Source: Prosthecobacter sp. (lineage in GTDB: Bacteria > Verrucomicrobiota > Verrucomicrobiia > Verrucomicrobiales > Verrucomicrobiaceae). Taken from it: a DNA stretch of 64,000 nucleotides. The DNA lies in the NCBI RefSeq assembly GCF_034366625.1, contig NZ_JAXMIH010000008.1, forward strand, positions 901,714-965,713, given 5' to 3'. Of this stretch, positions 52,862 to 62,427 are shown piece after piece; positions within the stretch are counted from its first letter, which is position 1, and the number at the start of each line of letters is the position of its first letter. Made by a program: the position numbers and the translations under genes. The notes under the pieces were generated by a model. It made no database searches, had not been told where the DNA came from, and was given only the letters and a program-made list of their open reading frames with translations.

Positions 52862-54355
52862 ATGAAGCAGATCATTTTCCTCACTACCCTCCTCCTTTTC
52901 AACGCCGCTCTGGCATCTGCCGCAGGTCCGACTGAGCAGGGCAAACCCCTGGCTTCTGCCAGCGGATTTGAGCTGCGGGTTCCAGCTCCAGGCCCTGATG
53001 CCATTGCCGACTCCATCCTTCAGGAGGCCATAGACAAGGTCGCTTCAGCGGGTGGCGGAGTGGTCTTGCTCGGAGCTGGTGACTTCAAACTGTCGCGTCA
53101 TGCGGATGATGAAACGGTCATCATTAAAAGTAACATCACACTGCGAGGACAGGGGCACGCGACGCACATCTACTTGGACCCGAAAACGCCGCCGAATGAC
53201 CTGCGCTATTTCCCGGTGCGGATCGGATCGGCTACGGTGCCAGCACACAATGTGGTGATCGAGCACCTGCGCTACACCGGCAATGACAAAGCCATCGGCG
53301 GCGGTTCTATCATGGGTTTCAATGCGCGTTTGGATGAGAAGGAATCGCTCCTATTGTCATGCGACAACATCACTGTTCGTCATTGCTGGATCTATGATGC
53401 CAAACAGGCGGCAGGCTGCACCAAGGCGGCCACAGCGATGTATTTGGCCAAGTATGTCATCCCAGCAGAGGAAGCCAAAGAGGCGGCGGTTGACCCTGAA
53501 AAAGTGCGCACCGGTTACTTCGATGCCGACCGCATGGCCACCCAGTTCAAAAACTGGCAGGTGTATAACAACTACATTGAGACTTGCGGGAACAAGGCGG
53601 TCGAACTGGCCGAATGCAACGGCGGCCTCATTGCGGACAATCACATCGTCAATGTGGTGGATGGACCGCAGGTGATCTTTGGCAGTCGCAACGTGCAGAT
53701 CCGCGACAACATCGTCCATTTCACCCGGACGGGCATCAACATCACCGAAGGCTCGCATCACATCCGCGTCAGTGGCAATCATGTGGAGCCGATGCCGGAG
53801 GTATCCAAGAAGGCGGTGCTGCCCTGCCTGATCTTCCGCACGGAGCCGCTGCCCTTGCGATCAACAATCAGCGATGTGGTGGTCACGGGGAATATTTTTC
53901 GCAACCAGCACACGCATGGCAAATGCACCGTAAGGTTTGTGACCCGCCCCGAAGCGCTCTCCTGCGTGTATGAGGGTATTGCCGTCTCGGGCAATGTCTT
54001 CGATGGGGATGTTCAGTTTTGCGATGTGCGCACCTCTGGCAGGACCACCATCCGGGACATCGTCTTTGCGGACAATGTCTGCGAGGGGGCGCTGCTCTCC
54101 GAACCCCAGGAGACGATGGCTTCAAGCCATGTCGTGGTGCGGGGCAACATGCTGCGTCAGGCTGGCAACATGATGCTGAAAGCAAGCAACTGGATCTGGA
54201 GCAGCAACACCCATGTCAACGGCACGCTCGAAATCGCCCCTGGTGCCAGGTATAACATCATCCGTGACAATGTGACGGCTGCCCCCGTCACCGACAAAGG
54301 CACGGACACTGTCCTGACCGGGAATGTTGTGATGAAGAAAACCGAAGCTCCATGA
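52862..54355 (+). CDS. Secreted right-handed beta-helix protein
   Basis: The 497-residue protein has signal peptide MKQIIFLTTLLLFNAALASAA. It follows a pectate-lyase superfamily pattern: DSILQEAIDKVASAGGGVVLLGAGDFKL, NITLRGQGHATHIYL and VVIEHLRYTGND. A long series of short turns follows (YNNYIETCGNKAVELAECNGGLIADNHIVNV; NVQIRDNIVHFTRTGINI; HIRVSGNHVEP). Active residues are not identifiable by eye. It starts 3 bp after the triple fusion and its stop overlaps the next ATG by 4 bp. Role is likely lyase or hydrolase activity on an anionic polysaccharide. Confidence 0.78.
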   Translation: MKQIIFLTTLLLFNAALASAAGPTEQGKPLASASGFELRVPAPGPDAIADSILQEAIDKVASAGGGVVLLGAGDFKLSRHADDETVIIKSNITLRGQGHATHIYLDPKTPPNDLRYFPVRIGSATVPAHNVVIEHLRYTGNDKAIGGGSIMGFNARLDEKESLLLSCDNITVRHCWIYDAKQAAGCTKAATAMYLAKYVIPAEEAKEAAVDPEKVRTGYFDADRMATQFKNWQVYNNYIETCGNKAVELAECNGGLIADNHIVNVVDGPQVIFGSRNVQIRDNIVHFTRTGINITEGSHHIRVSGNHVEPMPEVSKKAVLPCLIFRTEPLPLRSTISDVVVTGNIFRNQHTHGKCTVRFVTRPEALSCVYEGIAVSGNVFDGDVQFCDVRTSGRTTIRDIVFADNVCEGALLSEPQETMASSHVVVRGNMLRQAGNMMLKASNWIWSSNTHVNGTLEIAPGARYNIIRDNVTAAPVTDKGTDTVLTGNVVMKKTEAP

Positions 54356-55914
54356 AACGATCCTCCACTGCCAAAAGCACACTGCTAACCTTGAGCTGCG
54401 CCATGCTGCTTCCGGCACTTTTGTCTTCTCAAAATGCCATCGTGAAACGCCCGTCAGCACCTTCTTTGAAAAAAGGAGAGAAGCAGCTTTTCGTGGACGA
54501 TCTGATGATCAAAAAGAAGCAGGGAGTCACACGAGTGGTCCACCCTGCCAAGAAACTCGACCGTCCGGTGCTGGAGGCAGAAATGCCATGGGAGGTGCGG
54601 AACACGGAGGGGTTCTTGGACAAACGCGTCAACATCTACGGCACGGTGCTGCGTGATGAAAAAACGGGTGCCTTCAGGATGTGGTATGCGGACCCCGGCA
54701 GCGTCCTTTTCGCGACCTCCAAAGATGGCATTCAGTGGGAGCGACCCGTTCTCAAGATCATGGGTAAAACGAACGAGACGGATCTCCATCTGCACAGCCC
54801 TAGCATCATCGAGGACAAGTTCGAGACAGACCCCAAAAAGCGATACAAGGCGGTCGGCAATGCAGGCATGGACAGGGATGATGCCAAAGTCCAGCGTCTC
54901 AAAGACAAGTTTGAAATGGTGGATTGGTATCGCGACAAGTTGCATCGCCTTTACTACGCGGCCTATTCTCCCGACGGCCTGCGTTGGACCGTCGAACCAG
55001 AGCCCATTTTGCTGGGATGCGATACCATCACCCTGTCGCAGGACCCGGTGACCGGCGAATACCTCGCCTTTCACAAACGTCAGGGTGACCCGCGTGTGGT
55101 GGGGATTCGGCAGGTCTTTTTATCCGTCAGCAAGGACATGGAAAACTGGTCCGAGCCACAGCCCGTCATGGTGGCGGATGAACTGGACAATCGTGCGGCA
55201 AAGAAGCTGAAAGGCGGCACCTACTCGGAGTTTTACAATCTCTCCGCCTTTCCCTATGCGGGGCAGTGGCTGGGTTTTGTCACTCCGTTTCGACGGGTCG
55301 AACCTCCCTCCGCTTTGTTTGGCAACGATGAAGTCGATGGACGGAAACGCTCCGCCACGGGGATCATTGATGTGCAGTTGGTCCACAGCCGTGATGGCCG
55401 TCATTGGCACCGGTGTTCCGACAGGAGTCCGGTGATTCCATTGGGACCGCATCCCTATGATGCCGGAAGCATCTTTGGCCTTTGCAACACCCCCGTCTTC
55501 GTCGGTGATGAAATGTGGATGTATTACACTGCCGTGACCACGCCTCATGGCGGGCTTGGGCCTGAAAAGCAACAGTCCATCGCCCGGGCAGTTTGGCGGA
55601 TCGACGGGCTGGCTTCCTTGCGGCCAAAGAAGAAGCAGGAGCCGGGAATCATCGAAACGCATGAGTTTGTCCCTGAAGGAACGCGCCTCTTCATCAATGC
55701 CGATGTCAAAAATGGCAGCCTCAGCGTGGAGGTGCTGGACGCCGCCGGGCAGGTCATCAAAGGATATGAAAAGGAATCCAGCGTCATCGAAAAACAGGAT
55801 TCCGTGAAGCTGGCCATCCAATGGAAGAATGCCGATACCCTGCCTGCTGGCGTGCCCATCCGCCTCCGCTTCCATCTGGAGAATGGAGACCTCTACAGCT
55901 ACCTGATCGATTGA
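54352..55914 (+). CDS. Secreted GH32-like five-bladed propeller protein, function unknown
   Basis: The 520-residue protein has a moderately hydrophobic N-terminus (TLSCAMLLPALLSSQ) that may be a signal peptide. It contains KQLFVDDLMIKKKQGVTRVVHPAKK and FRMWYADPGSVLFATSKDGIQWERP. Later come LYYAAYSPDGLRWTVEPEPIL, FLSVSKDMENWSEP and VQLVHSRDGRHWHRC. The W-Y-A-x-S-x-DG-x-x-W repeats are a five-bladed-propeller pattern seen in GH32/GH43/GH130-like proteins. The last ~110 residues form a separate beta-rich domain. The family is common in Planctomycetes and Verrucomicrobiota without a proven activity. It is coupled by a 4-bp overlap to the beta-helix gene. Confidence 0.7.
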   Translation: MKRSSTAKSTLLTLSCAMLLPALLSSQNAIVKRPSAPSLKKGEKQLFVDDLMIKKKQGVTRVVHPAKKLDRPVLEAEMPWEVRNTEGFLDKRVNIYGTVLRDEKTGAFRMWYADPGSVLFATSKDGIQWERPVLKIMGKTNETDLHLHSPSIIEDKFETDPKKRYKAVGNAGMDRDDAKVQRLKDKFEMVDWYRDKLHRLYYAAYSPDGLRWTVEPEPILLGCDTITLSQDPVTGEYLAFHKRQGDPRVVGIRQVFLSVSKDMENWSEPQPVMVADELDNRAAKKLKGGTYSEFYNLSAFPYAGQWLGFVTPFRRVEPPSALFGNDEVDGRKRSATGIIDVQLVHSRDGRHWHRCSDRSPVIPLGPHPYDAGSIFGLCNTPVFVGDEMWMYYTAVTTPHGGLGPEKQQSIARAVWRIDGLASLRPKKKQEPGIIETHEFVPEGTRLFINADVKNGSLSVEVLDAAGQVIKGYEKESSVIEKQDSVKLAIQWKNADTLPAGVPIRLRFHLENGDLYSYLID

Positions 55915-55960
55915 TGGAAGACCATCTGACCTCTCCGGCAGCAAACTGTTCCACCCCATC

Positions 55961-57190
55961 ATGAAATCGCTCCTTCTCCTCTCCTTCCTGCTGCTAACGC
56001 CTCTGGTCATTCACGCGCAGACAAAACCGCTCGCGCAGGATTACCGCATCGTTTTTCACAATCCAGATCGCGAGCGCTATGTCGAAGGTCCGGGCCTTGT
56101 GCGACTGGATGATGGCTCACTCGTTGCCGTGGTGCCGGTGGTTCCTCGTGAGGAATGGAGCAAGGAGCGGCGGGCCACGCAGAGTGTCACGCACATCCTG
56201 CGCAGCAGCGATGGCGGTCAGACGTGGCAGCCTGCATCACAACTGCCCTACTATTCCGCAGCGCCCTTTTTGCATGGCGGAGCGCTGTATCTCCTCACCA
56301 ACAAAGGTGGCACGAAGGTGCGCAATGACGATTTGCTGCTGCTCAAGAGCACCGATGGCGGCAAGACGTGGTCGGAGCCGGTGACGTTGTTCACGGGCCA
56401 CTTCTGGAACTGCCACACCGGCATGGTGCAGCACGCCGACCGGCTCTACTGGGCCACGGACGATCTTTCGCTCGGCAAGTTGCGCGGACCGCGTGTCATC
56501 GCGGGTGATTTGAGCGGCGATCCGATGAATCCGAAGGCGTGGCGCATGTCCGAGCCCGTGCCGTTTCCCGGCGTGCCTGAGGCGATGACGAATCCGCAGT
56601 TCGACAAACTCACGAGCCAGTATCTAGAGCCAAACGTCATCGAGGTGCAGGGCAGGCTGCGCGTGCTCATGACCGTGAAGCCCAAGCGCCAGTCAACGAC
56701 GGGACTCTGCGCGGTGCTGGACTTTGAGGACAAGGGCGGCCCGATTGATTTGAAGTTCACCCAGTTTCATCCCATGCCCGGCGGGCAGTTGAAGTTCTGC
56801 GTCATTTGGGATGAGCAGTCAAAGATGTTCTGGGCCACGGCGAACCTCGTCGTCGATGGGCAAGGCGCGTTCGATTGGTTCCGCGAGGGCGAAAAACGTG
56901 GCAATGTCCGCTACGCGAGTGGACTGGGAGGCAATGACCGCCGCTTCCTGATGCTGCAATACAGCGTCGATGGCATGAACTGGTTTCAGGCGGGCTGCGT
57001 GGCGCAAGCGGGCAAGATCTCGCAGTCCTTCATGTATGCGCGGCCTGTCATTGATGGCGATGACCTCGCCATCATCGCCCGCAGCAGCATCAAGGCACCG
57101 AACCAGCACGATGCCGATCACGCCACCTTCCACCGCGTGAAAAACTTCCGCAGCCTTGCGCTGAAACTCACCCCTGAACCGGAGGAGTAG
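55961..57190 (+). CDS. Secreted sialidase-type propeller protein
   Basis: The 409-residue protein has signal peptide MKSLLLLSFLLLTPLVIHA. Asp boxes SSDGGQTWQP and STDGGKTWSEP are clear, and GPGLVRLDDGSLVAVVP and HTGMVQHADRLYWATDD follow propeller logic. I see no YRIP motif, so a GH33 activity is possible but not supported by triad residues I can place. It is the first of a tandem pair of propellers with the gene at 57240. The 46-bp gap upstream shows no palindrome of the TGGTCA type. Confidence 0.78.
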   Translation: MKSLLLLSFLLLTPLVIHAQTKPLAQDYRIVFHNPDRERYVEGPGLVRLDDGSLVAVVPVVPREEWSKERRATQSVTHILRSSDGGQTWQPASQLPYYSAAPFLHGGALYLLTNKGGTKVRNDDLLLLKSTDGGKTWSEPVTLFTGHFWNCHTGMVQHADRLYWATDDLSLGKLRGPRVIAGDLSGDPMNPKAWRMSEPVPFPGVPEAMTNPQFDKLTSQYLEPNVIEVQGRLRVLMTVKPKRQSTTGLCAVLDFEDKGGPIDLKFTQFHPMPGGQLKFCVIWDEQSKMFWATANLVVDGQGAFDWFREGEKRGNVRYASGLGGNDRRFLMLQYSVDGMNWFQAGCVAQAGKISQSFMYARPVIDGDDLAIIARSSIKAPNQHDADHATFHRVKNFRSLALKLTPEPEE

Positions 57191-57239
57191 CTTTGATTGG
57201 CAATCGAAGCCGAACAACCACACGCCGAACTCATCCCCC

Positions 57240-58391
57240 ATGAAACTTCATCTTCTTCTCTGTGCCTTCTTCTTCAGCGCACTCCATGCCGCCGAACCAT
57301 TTCTGGAAAAGTCTGCTGTCTTCCCGCCCGGCATGAACGGCATCGCGCGGTATCGCATTCCGGGCATCGTCGTCACCACGAAGGGAACGGTGCTGGCTTA
57401 CAGCGAGGCGAGGAAGAATAACAGCTCTGACTGGGGCGAGATCGAGATTCATCTGCGGCGCTCGACCGATGGTGGGAAGACTTGGGAGGCGGGCAAACAC
57501 ATCGCTCATCACGGCGCACGGCTGGAAGGCAATCCGCGCAAGAAGGAAGGCGGCGAACGCGAGCAGACGGTGAACAATCCCGTCGCCATCGTGGATCGCG
57601 AGACGGGTACGATTGAGTTTCTCTACTGCATCAACTACGCGCGCTGTTACTCCATCCGCAGCACCGATGACGGCCTCACCTGGAGCGCGCCCGTGGACAT
57701 CACGGCGACGTTTGAGCCGTTTCGGCGGCATTACGACTGGAAGGTCATCGCCACGGGGCCGGGGCATGGTATTCAGATGAAAAGCGGACGGCTCGTGGTG
57801 CCGATCTGGCTGGCTTATGGCAAGGAAGGCGATCACAAGCCCTCTGCTGCCGCCACGATCTACAGCGATGATCACGGCAAGACCTGGAAGGCCGGCGATC
57901 TCTGCCTGCCGAACGAAGGCGATCTCGGCAATCCGAACGAAACGATGATCGCCGAGTTGTCCGATGGTCGCGTGATGCTCGTCGCTCGCAGCGTGTCGCA
58001 GGCGAATCGCAAACTCATCACCACCAGCGCGGATGGAGCCACGGGCTGGAGCAAGCCGGTGTTTCATGACCAGCTTTGGGAGCCGGTCTGCATGGCCAGC
58101 ATCGTCTCGCATCCGTCCAAGCCGGGCACGCTGCTGTTTTCCAATCCGCATCGCCTCCCGCTCGACAAAGACGGTAAAGAAGTTCCCGCCGGTCGTGGCA
58201 AGCGCGAGAATCTCTGCATCAAGCTCAGCCGCGACGATGGCAAGACCTGGCCGGTGAACAAAGTCCTCGATCCCGGCAAAGCCGCCTACTCCGACCTCGC
58301 CGTTCTGCCGGATGGCACCGTGCTTTGTTTGTATGAAGCCGAAAGCTCCATCGACTGCGCGCGCTTCAATCTGGAATGGGTCACGCAGTAG
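57240..58391 (+). CDS. Secreted sialidase (GH33-type)
   Basis: The 383-residue protein has signal peptide MKLHLLLCAFFFSALHAAEP. It shows ARYRIPGIVVTTKGTVLAYSEARK (first triad Arg), Asp boxes STDGGKTWE, STDDGLTWS, SDDHGKTWK and SRDDGKTWP, and PGHGIQMKSGRLVVPIWLAYG. It ends CARFNLEWVTQ. It resembles the sialidase at 28916 in architecture and end. Likely role is release of terminal sialic acid or a related acidic sugar. The stop is 106 bp before the GntR/FCD regulator. Confidence 0.9.
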   Translation: MKLHLLLCAFFFSALHAAEPFLEKSAVFPPGMNGIARYRIPGIVVTTKGTVLAYSEARKNNSSDWGEIEIHLRRSTDGGKTWEAGKHIAHHGARLEGNPRKKEGGEREQTVNNPVAIVDRETGTIEFLYCINYARCYSIRSTDDGLTWSAPVDITATFEPFRRHYDWKVIATGPGHGIQMKSGRLVVPIWLAYGKEGDHKPSAAATIYSDDHGKTWKAGDLCLPNEGDLGNPNETMIAELSDGRVMLVARSVSQANRKLITTSADGATGWSKPVFHDQLWEPVCMASIVSHPSKPGTLLFSNPHRLPLDKDGKEVPAGRGKRENLCIKLSRDDGKTWPVNKVLDPGKAAYSDLAVLPDGTVLCLYEAESSIDCARFNLEWVTQ

Positions 58392-58438
58392 CTTCGATTG
58401 CGAACTGACCTCGTCGGCAATGGCCAAGCATTTGATTG

Positions 58439-58483
58439 AAAGTGTCGACAGTTTTGTCCGTAGCTGTGAACTGTCGACACTTT
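58439..58483. promoter_or_regulatory. Inverted repeat with two TGTCGACA palindromes before the GntR/FCD gene
   Basis: A 15-bp arm, AAAGTGTCGACAGTT (58439-58453), and its exact reverse complement at 58469-58483 are separated by 15 bp. Each arm contains the 8-bp palindrome TGTCGACA, with centres 29 bp apart. TGTCGACA fits the compact GT-N-AC type of site bound by FadR/FCD-type GntR regulators. It ends 14 bp before the ATG of such a regulator, so autoregulation is likely. Confidence 0.78.
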
Positions 58484-58497
58484 AACACTGCTGCACC

Positions 58498-59259
58498 ATG
58501 CCAAAGAATCGCTCTGAGCCCCGACGCAATCTCGCCCATGACATTGCCTCGCAGATGCGTCGTGACATCATTTCCGGCACGTTCAAGCCGGGTGAGGCGC
58601 TCGCGGAACCGGCACTGGCCGGACGGTTCGGGGTCAGCCGTGCGCCGGTGCGGGAAGCGATGATCGAGCTGGAACGTGCGGGGCTGGTTCAGTTTGAGAC
58701 GACCGGCAGAACCCGCGTCAGGATGTTGGAGGAAAAGGACGTGGTCGAAATCGTCGAAGCCCGGATCGCCCTGGAGTCGATGGGGGCTCGGCTGGCGGCG
58801 GTCCGTTGGACCGATGAGGACACCCGATGGATCGAGCGAAGCATCACCGCCCAGGAGAAGGCGGCGACGGGTGTGAAGTTCAGCGCCTTGGACATCGCCA
58901 TGCATGAACACATCATGAAGTGCGGGGGAAATGAACGGCTGGTCACGCTCTGGCAATGCGTCCGCTGGCAGTTCGAGATGGCGCTGACCCACATCCACAG
59001 CCTCCAGCAAAATATGGCCCCCGATCTCCGCCGCTTCAGCGTGATGGGGCACGCGAAGGTGCTCAAAACTTTGGCTGACCGCCAGCCGGAGATGGCCGCC
59101 AAAGTGATGGCTCAGCACATCAAAGACTCCATCGAATGGTATGCCCCGCAAGCCTCGGGGACCATGCCGACAGCAGCCTCCCGCGCCAGGAATGGACGTC
59201 CCGGCAAGACGGGTGAGCACGCCGTGCCAGTGAACGTTTTCAACCCATTTTCAAAGTGA
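58498..59259 (+). CDS. GntR-family regulator, FadR/FCD type
   Basis: The 253-residue cytoplasmic protein has a winged helix at about residues 12-75 (IASQMRRDIISGTFKPGEALAEPALAGRFGVSRAPVREAMIELERAGLV). An all-helical FCD ligand domain follows: VVEIVEARIALESMGARLAAVR, then DIAMHEHIMKCGGNERLVTLW and GHAKVLKTLADRQPEMAAKVMAQHIKDSIEWY, with the metal-binding Asp/His pattern. It lies behind a perfect double palindrome and its stop overlaps the GTG of the DUF1549/DUF1553 gene by 4 bp, so it is co-transcribed with that pair. Ligand unknown, likely a carboxylate. Confidence 0.9.
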   Translation: MPKNRSEPRRNLAHDIASQMRRDIISGTFKPGEALAEPALAGRFGVSRAPVREAMIELERAGLVQFETTGRTRVRMLEEKDVVEIVEARIALESMGARLAAVRWTDEDTRWIERSITAQEKAATGVKFSALDIAMHEHIMKCGGNERLVTLWQCVRWQFEMALTHIHSLQQNMAPDLRRFSVMGHAKVLKTLADRQPEMAAKVMAQHIKDSIEWYAPQASGTMPTAASRARNGRPGKTGEHAVPVNVFNPFSK

Positions 59260-62200
59260 ACCCGACACGTTTAACTCATCTGCTTCTCTGGATGGCTGCC
59301 ACTACCACCGTGGCAATGGCGGACGATGATGCGCAGCGTGTGGCGCTGGCTTTCTTTGAGAAGGAAGTGCGGCCCGTCCTGGTGAACCGATGCCATGAAT
59401 GCCACAGCAACACAAAGCAGAAGGGCGGCCTGCGGGTGGACCATATTGGCTATCTGAAATCGGGTGGCGACACCGGCCCTGCCTTGGTGCCGGGGAAGCC
59501 GGAAAAGTCCGCACTCATCGAAGCGGTGCGCTATGCGAACGATGACTTCCAGATGCCGCCCAAGAAAAAGCTGCCGGACGCCGAGATCGCGATTCTGGAA
59601 AAGTGGATCAAGATGGGGGCGCCGTGGCCCGACGATGCCTTGAAGAAGGTGGTGGTGACCGAGGGCGGCTTCACGGAGGAGCAGCGCAAATACTGGTTCT
59701 TTCAGCCCGTGGCGAAGGTGTCGCCGCCGCAGGCGGGCGGGCAATGGGCGCGCAATGACCTTGACCGTTTCATCGCGGAAAAGCGTGATGAACGGAAGCT
59801 CACGCCCGCACCCGAGGCGGACCGGCATGAACTGGCGCGACGCGTGTATTTTGACCTTCACGGCCTGCCGCCGACGAAGGATCAGATGGACGCCTTTGTG
59901 AACGACAAAGATCCGCGCGCCTATGAAAAGCTGGTCGATGCGCTGCTGGCGAGCCCGCGCTATGGCGAACGCTGGGCGCAGCATTGGCTGGATCTCGTGC
60001 GCTACGCGGAGAGTGATGGTTACAACCAGGACGCCTATCGTCCCCATGCCTGGCCGTATCGCGACTACGTCATCCAATCGTTCAACGACGACAAACCCTA
60101 CGATCAGTTCGTGCGCGAGCAGCTCGCGGGCGATGAAATCGCCCCGGATGATCCAGCGGTGCTCGTCGCCACCGCCTTCCTGCGTCATCCGGTGTATGAA
60201 TACAATCTGCGCGATGTGCGCGGTCAGTGGGACTTGATTCTCACCGACATGACGGACACCGCAGGCGAGCTGTTCCTCGGCCTGAGCATGGGGTGCGCGC
60301 GCTGCCACAACCACAAGTTCGATCCCATTCTCCAAAAGGACTACTACCGCCTCCGCGCCTTTTTCACGCCGGTGCATTGGCGCGACGATTTGAAGCTGGC
60401 CACTCCGGCGGAGAAGAAGGCCTTTGATGAGCAGGAGGCCAGGTGGGAGGCGGCCACGGCTGAAATCCGCGCCAAGATGGATGCGCTCACCAAGCCAGAC
60501 ATCGACGCGCGGGTGAAAACCTGGCGCGTCAGTTTCACCGAGGACTTGCAGGCGATGACGTTCAAGCCCGCGGACCAGCGTGATGCGCTGGAGAAACAGC
60601 TCGCCGGACTCTGTGAGCGCCAGTTGGATTTCGCGCGCGGGTCATTTGACCCGATGAAGGACATCAAGAGTGAAGAAGCCAAGGCGGAATACAAGGCGCT
60701 CAAGGATGAACTCAACAAGTTCCAGCACCTGAAACCGAAACCACTGGCTGATGCCTTTGTGGCCACGGATGCGGGGCCGGAAGCGCCTGCCAACAGGCTG
60801 ATGACACGCAAGGGCGATCTGGCGATCGAACCCGGCTTCCTTGCCATCGTGGACCCGAAGCCGCCAAAGATCACGCCGACGCAGACCTCCACCGGACGCC
60901 GCAGGGCGCTCGCCGACTGGATCACGCGGGCGGACAACCCGCTCTCCACACGCGTCATCGTGAATCGTGTGTGGCAGTATCATTTTGGACGCGGCATCGT
61001 CTCGTCAGCCAGTGAGTTTGGCACGCTGGGCGAGCCGCCGTCGCATCCCGAACTGCTCGATTTTCTCACGGCGAAGTTTGTGGCTGGAGGCTGGCATTTC
61101 AAAGCATTGCATCGCGAGATCATGCTCTCTGCCACCTATCGTCAGACAGCGCGGCGCGAGCCGGATGAAACGGCGGCAAAGGTCGATCCAGCGAACCGCT
61201 ATCTGTGGCGCTTCAATCCGCGCCGCCTGGATGCGGAGCAGGTGCGCGACGCCATGCTGGCGGTCAGCGGCGAACTCGATCTCACGGCCGGAGGACCTGC
61301 CAGCGACGGCAATGGCACACGCCGCTCGGTTTACACGCGGAAGAAGCGCAACAGCCCGAACGATCTGCTGCTCGCTCTCGACATGCCGGCCGGTTTTGCG
61401 AGCACCGCCGAGCGGCAGAGCACGACGACGCCGACACAGGCGCTGCAACTGCTCAATGGCGACTGGGTGCGCGCCCGCGCTCGGAAGCTCGCTTCAAGCG
61501 TGAAGGGCATCGACGACGTCTGGCTGGCAGTGCTGGGACGACTCCCCACGGAGAAGGAGCGGGCCACGGCGAATGCTTTCCTCCAGACGCAAATGGGCAG
61601 GGCCAAGCCAGCCGCCCCCGGCACCGAAGTCGCTGAAAGTGGCGACTCTGGCAGGGGATTTAAGTTCAACAGCCCACATGAACGTTTGCTCGTGCGTGCC
61701 AGCGAGAGGGAGGGCGACGAGTTCACCGTCGAATCCATCGTGAAGCTCGACAGCGTCGATGTGAATGCCGAGCTGCGCACCCTGGTCTCGCATTGGGATG
61801 GCGGAAAGGCCAGCCTGGAATCCTTTGGCTGGAGCATTGATGTCACCGGTCAAAAGTCGCGTTACAAGCCGCGCAACATCCTCATGCAATTGGTTGGCGA
61901 GGACGAGAATGCGAACATTGGCTATCAGGTCGTGGCTTCTGACATCCACATCGAGGTGGGCCGCCGCTATCACATCGCGGTGCAGGTTTCCAGCGCCCGA
62001 CACAGCGTCACCTTCACCGTGCGTGATCTCGACACGCCCGGGGCCGCTGCGCAGTCCGCCGTGGTGCCGATGGACCGTCTTTCGAAGATCAGCCAAGGCG
62101 CTTCACCGATCTTCCTCGGCGGTCTGAGCAAGCGCACGCCGACGCGGCAATGGGACGGCCAGATCGAGGCCCTGCGAATCGTGGCGGGCCACACCGCCGA

Positions 62201-62396
62201 CAACGCGCTCAACACCGATCCCGAGAAATGGAATGCCGGCCTCTTCATCTGGCGTGCCGCTGATCCGCCAAGCTCGCAGTTCACCTGGAGCGGGGCGGAC
62301 TCCCAGGCCGCGCAGGATGATGACCCATTGCTCAAGGCCATGACCGGTCTCTGCCAGATGCTGCTGACCACGAACCAGTTCTTCTACCTTCATTAA
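59256..62396 (+). CDS. Secreted PSCyt1/DUF1549/DUF1553 protein with LamG-like insert
   Basis: This starts at GTG 59256, within the GntR stop. The 1046-residue protein has a signal peptide (LLLWMAATTTVAMA). Residues ~30-130 are a PSCyt1 cytochrome-like domain with CHECH as haem site. Residues ~165-370 are DUF1549, with CARCHNHKFDP as a second CxxCH. Residues ~545-700 are DUF1553 (RRALADWITRADNPLSTRVIVNRVWQYHFGRG). Residues ~800-985 read as a LamG/concanavalin-like domain (GDEFTVESIVKLDS ... WDGQIEALRIV) placed before the final LLTTNQFFYLH that normally ends DUF1553. A ~60-residue helical stretch separates the first and third parts. Role unknown; a redox step on sugars is suspected. Confidence 0.85.
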   Translation: MNPTRLTHLLLWMAATTTVAMADDDAQRVALAFFEKEVRPVLVNRCHECHSNTKQKGGLRVDHIGYLKSGGDTGPALVPGKPEKSALIEAVRYANDDFQMPPKKKLPDAEIAILEKWIKMGAPWPDDALKKVVVTEGGFTEEQRKYWFFQPVAKVSPPQAGGQWARNDLDRFIAEKRDERKLTPAPEADRHELARRVYFDLHGLPPTKDQMDAFVNDKDPRAYEKLVDALLASPRYGERWAQHWLDLVRYAESDGYNQDAYRPHAWPYRDYVIQSFNDDKPYDQFVREQLAGDEIAPDDPAVLVATAFLRHPVYEYNLRDVRGQWDLILTDMTDTAGELFLGLSMGCARCHNHKFDPILQKDYYRLRAFFTPVHWRDDLKLATPAEKKAFDEQEARWEAATAEIRAKMDALTKPDIDARVKTWRVSFTEDLQAMTFKPADQRDALEKQLAGLCERQLDFARGSFDPMKDIKSEEAKAEYKALKDELNKFQHLKPKPLADAFVATDAGPEAPANRLMTRKGDLAIEPGFLAIVDPKPPKITPTQTSTGRRRALADWITRADNPLSTRVIVNRVWQYHFGRGIVSSASEFGTLGEPPSHPELLDFLTAKFVAGGWHFKALHREIMLSATYRQTARREPDETAAKVDPANRYLWRFNPRRLDAEQVRDAMLAVSGELDLTAGGPASDGNGTRRSVYTRKKRNSPNDLLLALDMPAGFASTAERQSTTTPTQALQLLNGDWVRARARKLASSVKGIDDVWLAVLGRLPTEKERATANAFLQTQMGRAKPAAPGTEVAESGDSGRGFKFNSPHERLLVRASEREGDEFTVESIVKLDSVDVNAELRTLVSHWDGGKASLESFGWSIDVTGQKSRYKPRNILMQLVGEDENANIGYQVVASDIHIEVGRRYHIAVQVSSARHSVTFTVRDLDTPGAAAQSAVVPMDRLSKISQGASPIFLGGLSKRTPTRQWDGQIEALRIVAGHTADNALNTDPEKWNAGLFIWRAADPPSSQFTWSGADSQAAQDDDPLLKAMTGLCQMLLTTNQFFYLH

Positions 62397-62427
62397 AGTC
62401 GTCAAATCACCCCGTTCTCCCAAGGCC

